Both the position numbers and the translations under genes were made by a program. A DNA stretch of 64,000 nucleotides from Luteibaculum sp964627445. Its GTDB lineage: Bacteria; Bacteroidota; Bacteroidia; Flavobacteriales_D; Luteibaculaceae. Below, piece by piece: positions 42,041 to 51,222 of the stretch. The notes under the pieces were generated by a model that did not search any database, was not told the DNA's origin, and was given only the letters and a program-made list of their open reading frames with translations. Location of the stretch: contig CAZVJF010000003.1 in assembly GCA_964627445.1 (NCBI GenBank), positions 62,001 to 126,000 of the forward strand, given 5' to 3'. Each line of letters starts with the position of its first letter. Within the stretch, counting starts at the first letter, position 1.

Positions 42041-43176
42041 GCGGTAACGCTTCCTACAACTTTTTCATACAGCGCCTCATACAGCGGAAGCACTTTATTG
42101 AGATCAAACATGGCGGCTCGCTCTTTGGCTTGCGCCTTAAACTTTTTTAAGACGGTTTCATCCGAAAGCATCTCCAATGCATGTGCTGCCATGACATCCG
42201 TGTCGCCTACATTAGCTAAAAAACCCGAAAAGCCGTGCTGATTTACCTCGGGTATTCCACCCGAATTGGAGGACACCACCGGAACTCCCAATGCCATGGC
42301 TTCTAGAGCAGCCAAACCAAAAGATTCGGTCTCACTGGGTAGCACAAACAAATCGCTCATATACAGCGCTTCAGTAGGGTTTTTCAACTTGCCTACAAAC
42401 ACCGTTTTGTTGCAAACGCCCAATTCGCGACACATTTGCTCGGCCTTGTTGCGCTCTGGTCCATCGCCTACCATAATCAGTTTGGCTGGAAGCTGGTCCA
42501 ATACCTTAGCAAACACCTTTACCACATCGCCTACCCGTTTTACCGCTCGGAAATTAGAGATGTGTATGAGTATTTTTTCGTCTGGATTGGCATATACCGA
42601 ACGCAAAACCTGCAGCTCACTACGCCTGCCTTCTATGGTATGCAAACACACAAAATTGGGTATCACCGCGATGTCTTTCTGCGTATCGAAGTAGGCGTAG
42701 GTATCCTTTTTTAAGCTTTCGGAAACCGAGGTTACAGCATCCGACTGATCTATAGCGTAAGAAATTACCGGCTCAAAGCTCTTGTCTTTTCCTACCAGGG
42801 TAATATCCGTACCGTGTAGCGTAGTGATAATGGGTACGTATTTACCTTTTTTCTTTAAAATTTCGCGGGCCATGATGGCTGCGGATGCATGTGGAATGGC
42901 ATAATGCACATGCAGCACATCTAAATTTACGTTTAAGGCTACATCTACCATTTTACTGGCAAGAACCAACTCGTAAGGTTGATATTCAAAAAGCGGATAA
43001 TCCGAGACACTAACCTCGTGGTAAAAAATATTCTCGCGCAAGCTGCCCAACCGAACGGGTTGTGCGTAGGTTATAAAATGTACCTCATGCCCTTTTTTTG
43101 CCAGTGCCTTGCCCAGCTCGGTTGCTACCACACCACTTCCTCCAAAAGTTGGGTAACAAACAATTCCTACTATCAT
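42037..43176 (-). CDS. bshA: N-acetyl-alpha-D-glucosaminyl L-malate synthase BshA
   Basis: A 379-aa GT4 enzyme that joins L-malate and UDP-GlcNAc, the first step of bacillithiol synthesis. The start MIVGIVCYPTFGGSGVVATELG is the BshA hallmark. Then VLHVHYAIPHASAA, ITTLHGTDITLVG, SNFRAVKRVGDVV, and the C-terminal PSETESFGLAALEAMALGVPVVSSN with the E-x7-E pair. Bacillithiol is the main thiol of many Bacteroidota. It follows the GH3 gene by 5 nt, so is probably co-transcribed with it. Confidence 0.93.
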   Translation of the reverse strand: MIVGIVCYPTFGGSGVVATELGKALAKKGHEVHFITYAQPVRLGSLRENIFYHEVSVSDYPLFEYQPYELVLASKMVDVALNVNLDVLHVHYAIPHASAAIMAREILKKKGKYVPIITTLHGTDITLVGKDKSFEPVISYAIDQSDAVTSVSESLKKDTYAYFDTQKDIAVIPNFVCLHTIEGRRSELQVLRSVYANPDEKILIHISNFRAVKRVGDVVKVFAKVLDQLPAKLIMVGDGPERNKAEQMCRELGVCNKTVFVGKLKNPTEALYMSDLFVLPSETESFGLAALEAMALGVPVVSSNSGGIPEVNQHGFSGFLANVGDTDVMAAHALEMLSDETVLKKFKAQAKERAAMFDLNKVLPLYEALYEKVVGSVTA

Positions 43177-43181
43177 AGCAA

Positions 43182-46100
43182 TTACTTTAAACGAGCTTCA
43201 TTGGGTTTTTCAATGGCCTCGTAAATCATCTTCTGAATGTTGCTGCGAACATTATTGCGAATTAACTTTTTGTTTTCGGATGAGGGGTATACGCGGTTAC
43301 TTAAAAATACATAAACCAGGTCCTCGGTCGGATCAGCCCACGTAAGCGTTCCTGTAAAGCCACTATGCCCAAAGCTGTCAAAGCTCACTCCGTCAAAGGT
43401 AGGCCCAGGGCCACCATCGCGTACGGGCTTATCGAAAATTATGCCTCGTCTGTTCTCGTTCACATCGGATGCGTGCGAAGTGGTAAAATAGGCTACGGTT
43501 TGCTCATCCAAGTAGCGCTTGCCCTTAAAAACTCCACCCTCTAAAAGCATTTGCATTATGGCAGCTACATCCGCTGCATTAGAAAAGAGCCCTGCATGCC
43601 CCCCTACGCCACCTAGCAGCGCTGCACCTTGGTCGTGCACATAACCTTGAATTAGAGTACCGCGCCAAGCAATGTCGTACTCGGTAGGTGCTATGGCTTC
43701 GGGGCGCATGCGCCTCAATGGCAAATACCCCATAGCGGTTAGGCCCATGGGTTGGTAAAAGGTGCTGGAGACGTACCGATCCAAACTCATGTTTACCTTG
43801 GCCTCTATAATTTCTTTAAGGAAATAAAAGCCTATGTCACTGTAGTGATACTCTGTTTTACTGCGCAGCGGCTCTTGTAAAATGCGATTCCACATCCAAT
43901 CCTTTAGCTCGGGTTTGGTGTAATAGCCCGGGCAAACCTCTACAGGGAAATCTGCAGTTTGATTTTTAGAAACATACATCTCGGCTAGGGAATCATTCTC
44001 TAAAAACTCCTTGAAAAAAGGGATCCACCCCGGAAGTCTCGCTTGATGCATCATGATGTCTTTGAGCACCAAGTTATGGTAGGGACTCTCTTCGGGTATG
44101 TAATTCAGGTAATCGCCTAAGGTTTTATTGATATCCAACACACCGCGCTCACTCAAACGCATGGTAGCCAATGCAGAAGAGAGCACTTTAGTAAGGGAAG
44201 CCAAATCGTACACCGTATTTTCGTTTACGGGCACTTTTTTGGCGTAGGTGTAGTGACCAAAGCTTCTGTTGTACACTGCCTTGCCATTACGTAAAACCAA
44301 GATGCGGCAACCCGGCGTGGCTTTATCGGCTATTTGCGCTTCCATGTAACGGTCAATCTCGGCCAGCTTAGCCGAGGACATGCCCACCCACTCGGGCTTT
44401 ACAGACTCTAGCAAACTTTGCGCACCCGTAGAAAGGCCTAACCCTACTGGCAAATACTTATTGATGCTGACTGGCAATTTACCTTTAAAAGGTATCTCTC
44501 CAAAAACCGCTTCTGCCCCTGCGGCATACTGGTCTACCATGGACTGGTAGCCCAAAACCACCGCATCCAGCTGCTGCCACAGCTTGTTGGGTATGGCCTT
44601 GAGAGCATATGGATTTCCGTACCAACAGAAAACTACATTGTGGTCGTTTGCAATGGCTTGTAGGTTCTCCAAAGTAGCCGCATCTAAACCGTAGTTATTA
44701 CTGCGTTTGTATACACTTCCTGTAGCAGAAACTACCACTGTTTTTTGCTGGCTTAATGCCCGAGAAATCTCGGGACTTATAAGTCCGTCTACGGAGTAGG
44801 CTTTAACTTGTGCCACCCGCCTAATGGCCTGATTTACTATGGCGGCATCTTTATCCAAAGCAATGGCTACCGGACTGCTTTTCAGTGGGTCTAGCGGTAG
44901 GATATCGCCCTCATTTTTTACCAACGTAACGGAAGCTTGTGCCACTTTTTTACGCAACTGACGCATACGCAGCTCTGCTGCCTGTGAATTAAAAGGAGCA
45001 GGCGCATCCTTTTGAATGAAATGTTTTTTTGCCTTTAAAATTTTGGCGCAAGCCTCATTAATGCGTTCTTCCTTTAATTTCCCACTGCGCACCGCTTCTA
45101 CTATTGTTTCTACCGCTTTGGGCACATCCATAGGAAATAACAACACATCAGCACCTGCTTGTAGGGCCATTAAATCAGTGGTTCCGGGCGGAAATTGATC
45201 GGCCACCCCGCGCATGTTGAGGGCATCGGTAAACACCAGACCTTCAAAACCAAGCGAATCTTTGAGCCAGTTATGCACAACATTGGGAACCAGCGTTGCA
45301 GGTTGCCCATCTGTTTTCATGGCGGGAACATTCAGATGTGCCACCATTACAGATCCTATGCCATACTCAAAGAGCTTTTTAAAGGGGTATAGCTCCAATG
45401 AATCCAAACGAGCCAAACTATGGTTTACGGTAGGTAGTGTTTTGTGAGAATCACTGTCGGTATCGCCATGGCCAGGAAAATGCTTGGCACATGCCATGAC
45501 CCCCTCACGCTCTAAGCCTCTTGCAAAAGCTGTGCTTAATTTTCCAACCCAAAAACGATCTTCGCCAAAAGATCTGGAATTGATTACGGGGTTGTTGGCA
45601 TTGCTGTTGATGTCGCAAACAGGAGCAAAGTTGATGTGAACCCCCAGCTCCCGACACTGTCTACCAATTTCCGCTCCCACGTCTTGTACCAAGGCAGGAT
45701 CTAATGTAGCGCCCAAGGTCATTTGTCTTTGAAAGCCCGAAATTGAGTCTAAGCGCATGTTTAAGCCCCACTCAGCGTCCATTCCTACCAAAAGCGGGAT
45801 TTTTGCCTTGGCAGACAATCGCTCAAACATTTGTTGTTGGCGCCCAGGACCTCCCTGAAAAAAAATGAGTCCGCCAATGTGGTATTCTTCCACCGCTATG
45901 GACAATGCCGCTTCGTGAACCGCATCTCTATTGCTGTACGCAGACACCATAAACAGCTGCCCAATTTTTTCTTTGAGTGTTAACGTATCTATTGGATCTA
46001 CTTCTTGCGTTTGCGCAGCCTTAGCATCTTGTAAAAAGCTAGGAGGAACGGGTTTAACCAGTTGCTCCTTTATAGCGATATGCTGCGCCCAGGGTCCGTT

Positions 46101-46184
46101 ATCTGGGGTAATATTGATGCCCTTTGCCGTAAAAAAAGCAAGCAGCAAAAGGGTAATTTGAATGGTAATGGTGGTTGACTTCAT
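43182..46184 (-). CDS. GH3 beta-N-acetylhexosaminidase fused to a beta-lactamase-fold serine hydrolase
   Basis: A 1000-aa two-domain cell-wall enzyme with a signal peptide (MKSTTITIQITLLLLAFFTAKG). The GH3 domain has CAKHFPGHGDT at about 230 and the nucleophile in VFTDALNMRGV (Asp about 320). A C-terminal serine hydrolase has SLTK (about 662), YSD in YHYSDIGFYF and GHAG in VGGHAGLFSN, all intact. It probably trims peptidoglycan fragments in the periplasm: the hexosaminidase removes sugars, the other domain cleaves peptides or esters. This fusion is common in Bacteroidota. ATG 46184 is preferred over upstream starts. Confidence 0.9.
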   Translation of the reverse strand: MKSTTITIQITLLLLAFFTAKGINITPDNGPWAQHIAIKEQLVKPVPPSFLQDAKAAQTQEVDPIDTLTLKEKIGQLFMVSAYSNRDAVHEAALSIAVEEYHIGGLIFFQGGPGRQQQMFERLSAKAKIPLLVGMDAEWGLNMRLDSISGFQRQMTLGATLDPALVQDVGAEIGRQCRELGVHINFAPVCDINSNANNPVINSRSFGEDRFWVGKLSTAFARGLEREGVMACAKHFPGHGDTDSDSHKTLPTVNHSLARLDSLELYPFKKLFEYGIGSVMVAHLNVPAMKTDGQPATLVPNVVHNWLKDSLGFEGLVFTDALNMRGVADQFPPGTTDLMALQAGADVLLFPMDVPKAVETIVEAVRSGKLKEERINEACAKILKAKKHFIQKDAPAPFNSQAAELRMRQLRKKVAQASVTLVKNEGDILPLDPLKSSPVAIALDKDAAIVNQAIRRVAQVKAYSVDGLISPEISRALSQQKTVVVSATGSVYKRSNNYGLDAATLENLQAIANDHNVVFCWYGNPYALKAIPNKLWQQLDAVVLGYQSMVDQYAAGAEAVFGEIPFKGKLPVSINKYLPVGLGLSTGAQSLLESVKPEWVGMSSAKLAEIDRYMEAQIADKATPGCRILVLRNGKAVYNRSFGHYTYAKKVPVNENTVYDLASLTKVLSSALATMRLSERGVLDINKTLGDYLNYIPEESPYHNLVLKDIMMHQARLPGWIPFFKEFLENDSLAEMYVSKNQTADFPVEVCPGYYTKPELKDWMWNRILQEPLRSKTEYHYSDIGFYFLKEIIEAKVNMSLDRYVSSTFYQPMGLTAMGYLPLRRMRPEAIAPTEYDIAWRGTLIQGYVHDQGAALLGGVGGHAGLFSNAADVAAIMQMLLEGGVFKGKRYLDEQTVAYFTTSHASDVNENRRGIIFDKPVRDGGPGPTFDGVSFDSFGHSGFTGTLTWADPTEDLVYVFLSNRVYPSSENKKLIRNNVRSNIQKMIYEAIEKPNEARLK

Positions 46185-46284
46185 TTTCGGGGTGGCAAGG
46201 TACCATTTTAAAAGGCGCTTTGCATCTTTTGTGCCGTGCCTTTTACACAATAAACGTTTAGTTTCGTTACTAGTATACAACCGT

Positions 46285-46292
46285 TACTTTTG
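46285..46292 (+). promoter_or_regulatory. -7 promoter box of the mutL operon (TACTTTTG)
   Basis: Exact TAnnTTTG ending 6 nt before the ATG at 46299; transcription would start at or beside the start codon. Confidence 0.6.
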
Positions 46293-46298
46293 CAAGGT

Positions 46299-46610
46299 AT
46301 GGAGGCACCAAAAATTCCAGGCCTGTTTAAAACACGTGGCCCCAAGCAGTTTCATTTCCAAGCCCGCTATTATGATGAGCGCAAAGAGCGCATGCTGAAA
46401 AGACGCGAGCAACTGAAGCGTGAGTTGGCTGCAGAAGCCAAACTGAGCAACGAAGATAAAGCCGAGTACCAAAGCATGATTAAAGGCTCTATGCGCAGTA
46501 GATCGTACCGACAGGCTTCTGCAAAAAGCAACAGACGCCTCATGATTATTTTGGCCGGATTGATACTGATTTGCTTTTGGTTGTGGAACCAAATGGGTGG
46601 ATTGCTATGA
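46299..46610 (+). CDS. Small basic single-span membrane protein upstream of mutL
   Basis: A 103-aa protein: a basic N-terminal half with KTRGPKQFHFQARYYDERKERMLKRREQLKRE, probably helical, then one transmembrane helix near the end (MIILAGLILICFWLWNQM). I recall similar short proteins beside mutL in related genomes but cannot name a function. ATG 46299 is set by the TACTTTTG box, making the mRNA nearly leaderless. Its stop overlaps the mutL start (ATGA). Confidence 0.7.
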   Translation: MEAPKIPGLFKTRGPKQFHFQARYYDERKERMLKRREQLKRELAAEAKLSNEDKAEYQSMIKGSMRSRSYRQASAKSNRRLMIILAGLILICFWLWNQMGGLL

Positions 46611-48460
46611 GTATCATTCGGCTACTGCCCGAATCCATTGCCAACCAAATAGCTGCTGGAGAAGTGGTGCAGCGCCCCGCATCTGTGGTGAAAGAGTTGA
46701 TGGAAAACGCCATTGATTCTGGTGCTAGCGAAATTGCATTACTTATAAAAGATTCTGGCAAAAGCCTCATCCAGGTAACCGATAACGGTTGCGGCATGGA
46801 TGAAGCCGATGCCCGTATGGCCTTTGAGCGCCACGCCACCTCCAAGATAAAAGCAGCTTCAGATCTGTTTGATCTGCACACCAAAGGGTTTCGCGGTGAA
46901 GCCTTAGCCAGTATTGCAGCAGTAGCACAGGTGAGTTTGCTTACGCGCAATACCGAAAACGATATAGCCACTCGCATCCTTATTGAAGGCTCCGAATTTA
47001 AAAAAGTAGAGCCTGCTACGGCCAACGTAGGCAGCACCTTTGCGGTAAAAAACCTATTTTACAACACGCCCGCACGCAGAAACTTTTTAAAGTCGGATGC
47101 GGTGGAAATGAAACACATTACCGAGGAGTTTATTCGCGTAGCCCTTCCCCACCCCGACATTCATTTTAAACTGCAGCACAACAACCACATCATTTACGAC
47201 TTACGTAGCAGTAATCCACGGCAGCGTGTAGTCTCTATCTTTGGTAAAAACCACAACGAAAAGCTGGTGCCCGTTTCGGAAGAGAGCCTTATGCTTAACC
47301 TTAGTGGTTTTGTTGGCAAAGCCGAAGTAACCCGAAAAACACGGGGCGAACAGTACCTTTTTGTGAATCGCAGGTTTGTAAAATCCAACTACTTCAACCA
47401 CGCTATTGTTAAAGCGTATGGAGATTTAATAGCACCCAATTCCTACCCGTTTTACGTACTCATGATGGAGGTGGAACCCGACCGCATTGATGTCAACATC
47501 CATCCTACCAAAACCGAAATTAAGTTTCAGGATGAAAAAGCACTGTACCAACTGATACAAGCATCGGTTAAAAAAGCCCTGGGAATATACAATGTAAAGC
47601 CTACGCTAGATTTTGAGCAACCTCCCGTTCCCATAACGCACGTAGACCGAAGCACCGAGATTAAAGCGCCTCAAATTCAAATTAACCCCGAGTACAACCC
47701 ATTTAAAGGAGGATATACCGGCACCCCAACTCCAAAACCACAGCAAGCGCCAGAGGCCTTAAAAGACCTCTATAAAATACAGCAGGAATTTGATGTAGAC
47801 TGGAAAAAAGAAGAGTCTAACCGACCTACGCAACAGCGCATAGAACCCCAGGATAAAGAACCCGATACAACACCAGTTTCACCAACCGAACAACCTAGCC
47901 GCGAGGAATTTATACAAGTTGCACAGCGTTATATCTTAACAAAAATTAGATCGGGTTTTATTTTGATAGACCAACAAAGGGCGCATCAACGCGTGTTGTT
48001 TGAGGGCTATTTGGCTAAACTTGCATCGGGCACTAGCCCAAGCCAGCAGCAATTGTTTCCAGAGCGCATCCACATACCAGCAAAAAACCGCGATATCCTA
48101 GAGCACAGCAAAGAAACGCTGGAGCGCCTAGGGCTGCAGTTTTCTTTCTTTGCTACGGATGAAATAGTGGTGAACGCTCTGCCAGAAGGGTTGGTAATGC
48201 GGGACATGCACGGGTTTTTAGAGGAATTTTTTGAGCACATGCATGCTCCCAAAGTTTCGGGGGCTTTTGGCTTTCAAGAAAAACTGGCCTACAGCTTAGC
48301 CCTAAGCGGTAGTATTCGCTATGGTCGCACGCTGGCCTTTAACGAAATGCAAACGCTTGTAGGCGATTTATTTGCTTGTAGCAACCCCAAGCAAGCACCC
48401 AATGGTAAAGCTTGTTCGGTGCAACTGGATGTAAACGACATAGAAAAACTACTGAATTAA
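46607..48460 (+). CDS. mutL: DNA mismatch repair protein MutL
   Basis: A 617-aa GHKL ATPase acting with MutS in mismatch repair. N-terminal motifs: SIIRLLPESIANQIAAGEVVQRPASVVKELMENAIDSGA (helix with catalytic Glu), DNGCGMD, FRGEALASIAAVAQV and the GT-type FYNTPARRNFL. A variable linker (about 345-440, Pro/Gln/Glu-rich) leads to the C-terminal dimerisation domain. No DQHA-x2-E-x4-E endonuclease motif is clear (IDQQRAHQRVLFE is the nearest), so nicking activity is doubtful. Overlaps the upstream gene by 4 nt. Confidence 0.95.
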   Translation: MSIIRLLPESIANQIAAGEVVQRPASVVKELMENAIDSGASEIALLIKDSGKSLIQVTDNGCGMDEADARMAFERHATSKIKAASDLFDLHTKGFRGEALASIAAVAQVSLLTRNTENDIATRILIEGSEFKKVEPATANVGSTFAVKNLFYNTPARRNFLKSDAVEMKHITEEFIRVALPHPDIHFKLQHNNHIIYDLRSSNPRQRVVSIFGKNHNEKLVPVSEESLMLNLSGFVGKAEVTRKTRGEQYLFVNRRFVKSNYFNHAIVKAYGDLIAPNSYPFYVLMMEVEPDRIDVNIHPTKTEIKFQDEKALYQLIQASVKKALGIYNVKPTLDFEQPPVPITHVDRSTEIKAPQIQINPEYNPFKGGYTGTPTPKPQQAPEALKDLYKIQQEFDVDWKKEESNRPTQQRIEPQDKEPDTTPVSPTEQPSREEFIQVAQRYILTKIRSGFILIDQQRAHQRVLFEGYLAKLASGTSPSQQQLFPERIHIPAKNRDILEHSKETLERLGLQFSFFATDEIVVNALPEGLVMRDMHGFLEEFFEHMHAPKVSGAFGFQEKLAYSLALSGSIRYGRTLAFNEMQTLVGDLFACSNPKQAPNGKACSVQLDVNDIEKLLN

Positions 48461-49231
48461 ATGAACGGATTTAGAGGCGGTATTGGAGGAGGATTCAACA
48501 CCAACAGCGTAGTGATGAACCTCTTAATTATAAACATCCTAGGGTTTATTGCTGCCATGGTATTTGGTTCGAGCAACGGGGGCTACTACCTCAACACTGT
48601 TTTGGGCTTGTATCTGCCGGGATCGGAAAACTTTAAACCCTTTCAGCTTATCACCCACATGTTTATGCATGGCGGTTTCATGCATATTTTCTTTAACATG
48701 TACGCCCTCTTTTTATTTGGCACCGCCCTGGAGCGCGTGTGGGGGCCGAAGCGCTTTTTAATTTACTACTTAGTGTGTGGATTTGGTGCGGCAATGTTGC
48801 ACTTGGGAGTAAACTACTGGGAAGCAGCAGCGGCAAAAGACGCCTTACTGGAATATGGCTTTACTGAAGGGGAACTGCAGAACATTTTAACTACCGGCAG
48901 AAGCGCCCGAGATGTACCCGCAGAAATTATGACCACCCTACGTACCTACTGGGGCGCCTACACCATACCCACAGTAGGAGCTTCGGGAGCGGTATTTGGT
49001 TTACTCCTAGGGTTTGGAATGTTGTTTCCAAATACAGAACTTTTTCTGTTGTTTATCCCTTTTCCTATTAAAGCCAAGTATTTTGTGATGGGTTATGGTG
49101 CCATAGAGCTGTTTAGCGGTATATCCAACAAACCAGGTGACAATATTGCCCACTTTGCCCATCTGGGGGGAATGCTCTTTGGGTTTATTCTCATAAAGCT
49201 ATGGCAGCAACAACGCAATAACTTTTATTAA
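48461..49231 (+). CDS. Rhomboid family intramembrane serine protease 1
   Basis: A 256-aa rhomboid. The catalytic Ser175 is in GASGAVFG and His234 in HFAHLGG, with the L1-loop and HGGFMHIFFNMYALF segment (70-84). Six to seven membrane spans. It cuts membrane proteins inside the bilayer. It starts immediately after the mutL stop. A long insertion between spans (about 121-165) is hydrophilic. Confidence 0.92.
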   Translation: MNGFRGGIGGGFNTNSVVMNLLIINILGFIAAMVFGSSNGGYYLNTVLGLYLPGSENFKPFQLITHMFMHGGFMHIFFNMYALFLFGTALERVWGPKRFLIYYLVCGFGAAMLHLGVNYWEAAAAKDALLEYGFTEGELQNILTTGRSARDVPAEIMTTLRTYWGAYTIPTVGASGAVFGLLLGFGMLFPNTELFLLFIPFPIKAKYFVMGYGAIELFSGISNKPGDNIAHFAHLGGMLFGFILIKLWQQQRNNFY

Positions 49232-50151
49232 TGAGTCTTTGGGATAAGTTTCTATACCAATACCGCACAGGAAATGCGGTAATTAAACTGCTAATCATCA
49301 ACGTGGTTGTCTTTGCCGTAATCGCCCTGGGCGGCATACTCAACTTTATGTTTCAGCTGGATTTATACACTACGACTTCCGGGGTTACGCAGTTTATTCT
49401 CACCGATTGGTTGAGTGCCAGCTCCGATCCGCTTTTCCTACTGAGTCGGCCCTGGACCATTATTACTTACATGTTTACCCATGAAGGGCTGTGGCACATT
49501 GCCATTAACATGCTCATATTCTACTACATAGGAACCATATTTGTAGACCTACTGGGCAACCAGCGCATGGTACCGCTGTACATTTTTGGAGGAATCGCAG
49601 GCTTGTTTCTTTATGTACTAATGTACAACATCATCCCTGCTTTTCAAGGGGTGCGCATTCCCATTATTGGCGCATCGGCCTCGGTAATGGCGGTTATGTT
49701 AGCTACGGCCACCTATGTTCCCAACTACCCTATTCGCCTTATTTTATTGGGCACCGTACCCCTAAAGTATATTGCTGCCTTTTATGTGGTTATTGATGTT
49801 TTGGCCCTGCGCGGCACCTCGGGTAATCTAGGTGGACATATTGCCCATCTGGGAGGTGCGCTTTATGGTTTCCTGTATGCACGACAACTTACCCGCGGCA
49901 CCGACTGGGGCAAATATTACTACATGATTATTAATAGCTTTAAGGGCATGTTTAAAAGGAAGCCCAAGGTGCGTGTAGTACACAACGAGCGGAGTACCAA
50001 CAAAAAATCGAAGAAAGCAGATGCTTCCAACCCACGCAGCAAGATGACGCAAGAACGCGTGGATGCCATCTTGGATAAGATCTCAAAATCGGGCTATAAC
50101 AACCTAACCCAAGAGGAAAAAGATTTCCTTTTCAAAGCCAGCAAGGAATAA
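49231..50151 (+). CDS. Rhomboid family intramembrane serine protease 2
   Basis: A 306-aa rhomboid with catalytic Ser149 in GASASVMAV and His206 in GGHIAHLGG, and HEGLWHIAINMLIFY in the second span. After the membrane core it has a basic cytoplasmic tail of about 80 residues ending in RVDAILDKISKSGYNNLTQEEKDFLFKAS, a helical module often found on Bacteroidota rhomboids. Its ATG overlaps the first rhomboid's stop (TAATG). Distinct substrate from rhomboid 1 is likely but unproven. Confidence 0.92.
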   Translation: MSLWDKFLYQYRTGNAVIKLLIINVVVFAVIALGGILNFMFQLDLYTTTSGVTQFILTDWLSASSDPLFLLSRPWTIITYMFTHEGLWHIAINMLIFYYIGTIFVDLLGNQRMVPLYIFGGIAGLFLYVLMYNIIPAFQGVRIPIIGASASVMAVMLATATYVPNYPIRLILLGTVPLKYIAAFYVVIDVLALRGTSGNLGGHIAHLGGALYGFLYARQLTRGTDWGKYYYMIINSFKGMFKRKPKVRVVHNERSTNKKSKKADASNPRSKMTQERVDAILDKISKSGYNNLTQEEKDFLFKASKE

Positions 50152-51222
50152 ATGAAAAAGCTGCTCCATGGAGCTGTGCTTACAGGGTATCTCCTCCTTT
50201 ATATTACCGCTTTTTTAGCCCCCTATTTTAACCCCGAGCACTTTTGGTATCTCTCCTTATTGGGGCTCGCCTTCCCTTACATAGTTATTGCTGGTATTTT
50301 TCTATTGGCCCTGTATTTCCTTGCCAGTAACCGCTTGCGTTGGATACTACTGGCGGCCCTGATACCTGGTTTTTTTTCACTTGGTAGCTTTTTTAGGTTT
50401 TCCAGCGGAGCCCAACCCTTTGATGGTGGAGAACAGATTAAAATAGTGAGCTACAATGTGCGCAGTTTTAATCGCTATGCGTGGATTAAAGACAACAATG
50501 TGGTCCCCGACATCTATCGCATATTGGCCAATGAACATCCCGATTTTATTGTTCTCCAGGAGTTTTTTGCCCAAAATCAAGCCAATCAGCAACGCATAGT
50601 AAGCGCTATAAAAGAACAGGCTGGGCTGGAATACATGGCCTCCTTTCCACCCGATAAAAACAATTCTTGGCGCGGGTTGTGCACGTTTTCCAAGTACCCC
50701 ATCCAACAGGTGCACCACCAGGTGATGTCCAATGGTGTGAATGGTTATTTGGAAACGGTTGTACAACACCCCAAAGGCACCTTGCGCTTGGTGAATTTCC
50801 ATTTGGCTTCGTATCAATTAAATGCCGGAGATCCCAATAAAAAGAACGGAGATTCCCAGCACTTCATCGAGCAGGCATCACACAAACTTAAAAACGGCAT
50901 GATTCAAAGAGCGCAACAGGTGAGAGCAATGGCACAACACCTACAAAGCGAGCGTACCGCTTTACCTACCTTGTGTGCGGGTGATTTAAACGATACGCCC
51001 CATTCCTATGCCTATTACAAGCTAGACCAACTCTTTTTAGACAGCTATGAAGGCGCTGGAAGTGGAGAAGGCAGAACCTATGTGGGCCGCTTACCGGGTT
51101 TTAGAATAGACTACGTGTTGCACACGGAGCATTTTACCGCCTTGGAATACAAATCGGTTAAAGAAGAAAAATCGGACCACTACCCGGTTTCCGTTCTTTT
51201 AGCCTGGCAAACGGGGTCCTAG
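50152..51222 (+). CDS. Endonuclease/exonuclease/phosphatase family membrane protein
   Basis: A 356-aa protein with about three N-terminal membrane segments (about 7-80) and an extracytoplasmic EEP domain: SYNVRSFNRYAW, the metal-binding Glu in VLQEFF, LVNFHLAS, AGDLNDTPHS and the final SDHYPVSV. Such membrane EEP proteins may act on phospholipids, nucleotides or DNA. It directly abuts the second rhomboid gene and ends the operon. Confidence 0.87.
   Translation: MKKLLHGAVLTGYLLLYITAFLAPYFNPEHFWYLSLLGLAFPYIVIAGIFLLALYFLASNRLRWILLAALIPGFFSLGSFFRFSSGAQPFDGGEQIKIVSYNVRSFNRYAWIKDNNVVPDIYRILANEHPDFIVLQEFFAQNQANQQRIVSAIKEQAGLEYMASFPPDKNNSWRGLCTFSKYPIQQVHHQVMSNGVNGYLETVVQHPKGTLRLVNFHLASYQLNAGDPNKKNGDSQHFIEQASHKLKNGMIQRAQQVRAMAQHLQSERTALPTLCAGDLNDTPHSYAYYKLDQLFLDSYEGAGSGEGRTYVGRLPGFRIDYVLHTEHFTALEYKSVKEEKSDHYPVSVLLAWQTGS

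Noticed and set aside
42266..42694. 142-codon ORF on the plus strand
   Set aside because: Antisense to the strongly recognised bshA; composition is that of a shadow frame.
46184..46280. Longer N-terminus for the GH3 fusion
   Set aside because: The extra residues are basic and not signal-like, whereas the ATG at 46184 gives a clean signal peptide.
46546..47037. 163-codon minus-strand ORF
   Set aside because: Antisense to the conserved N-terminal ATPase region of mutL.
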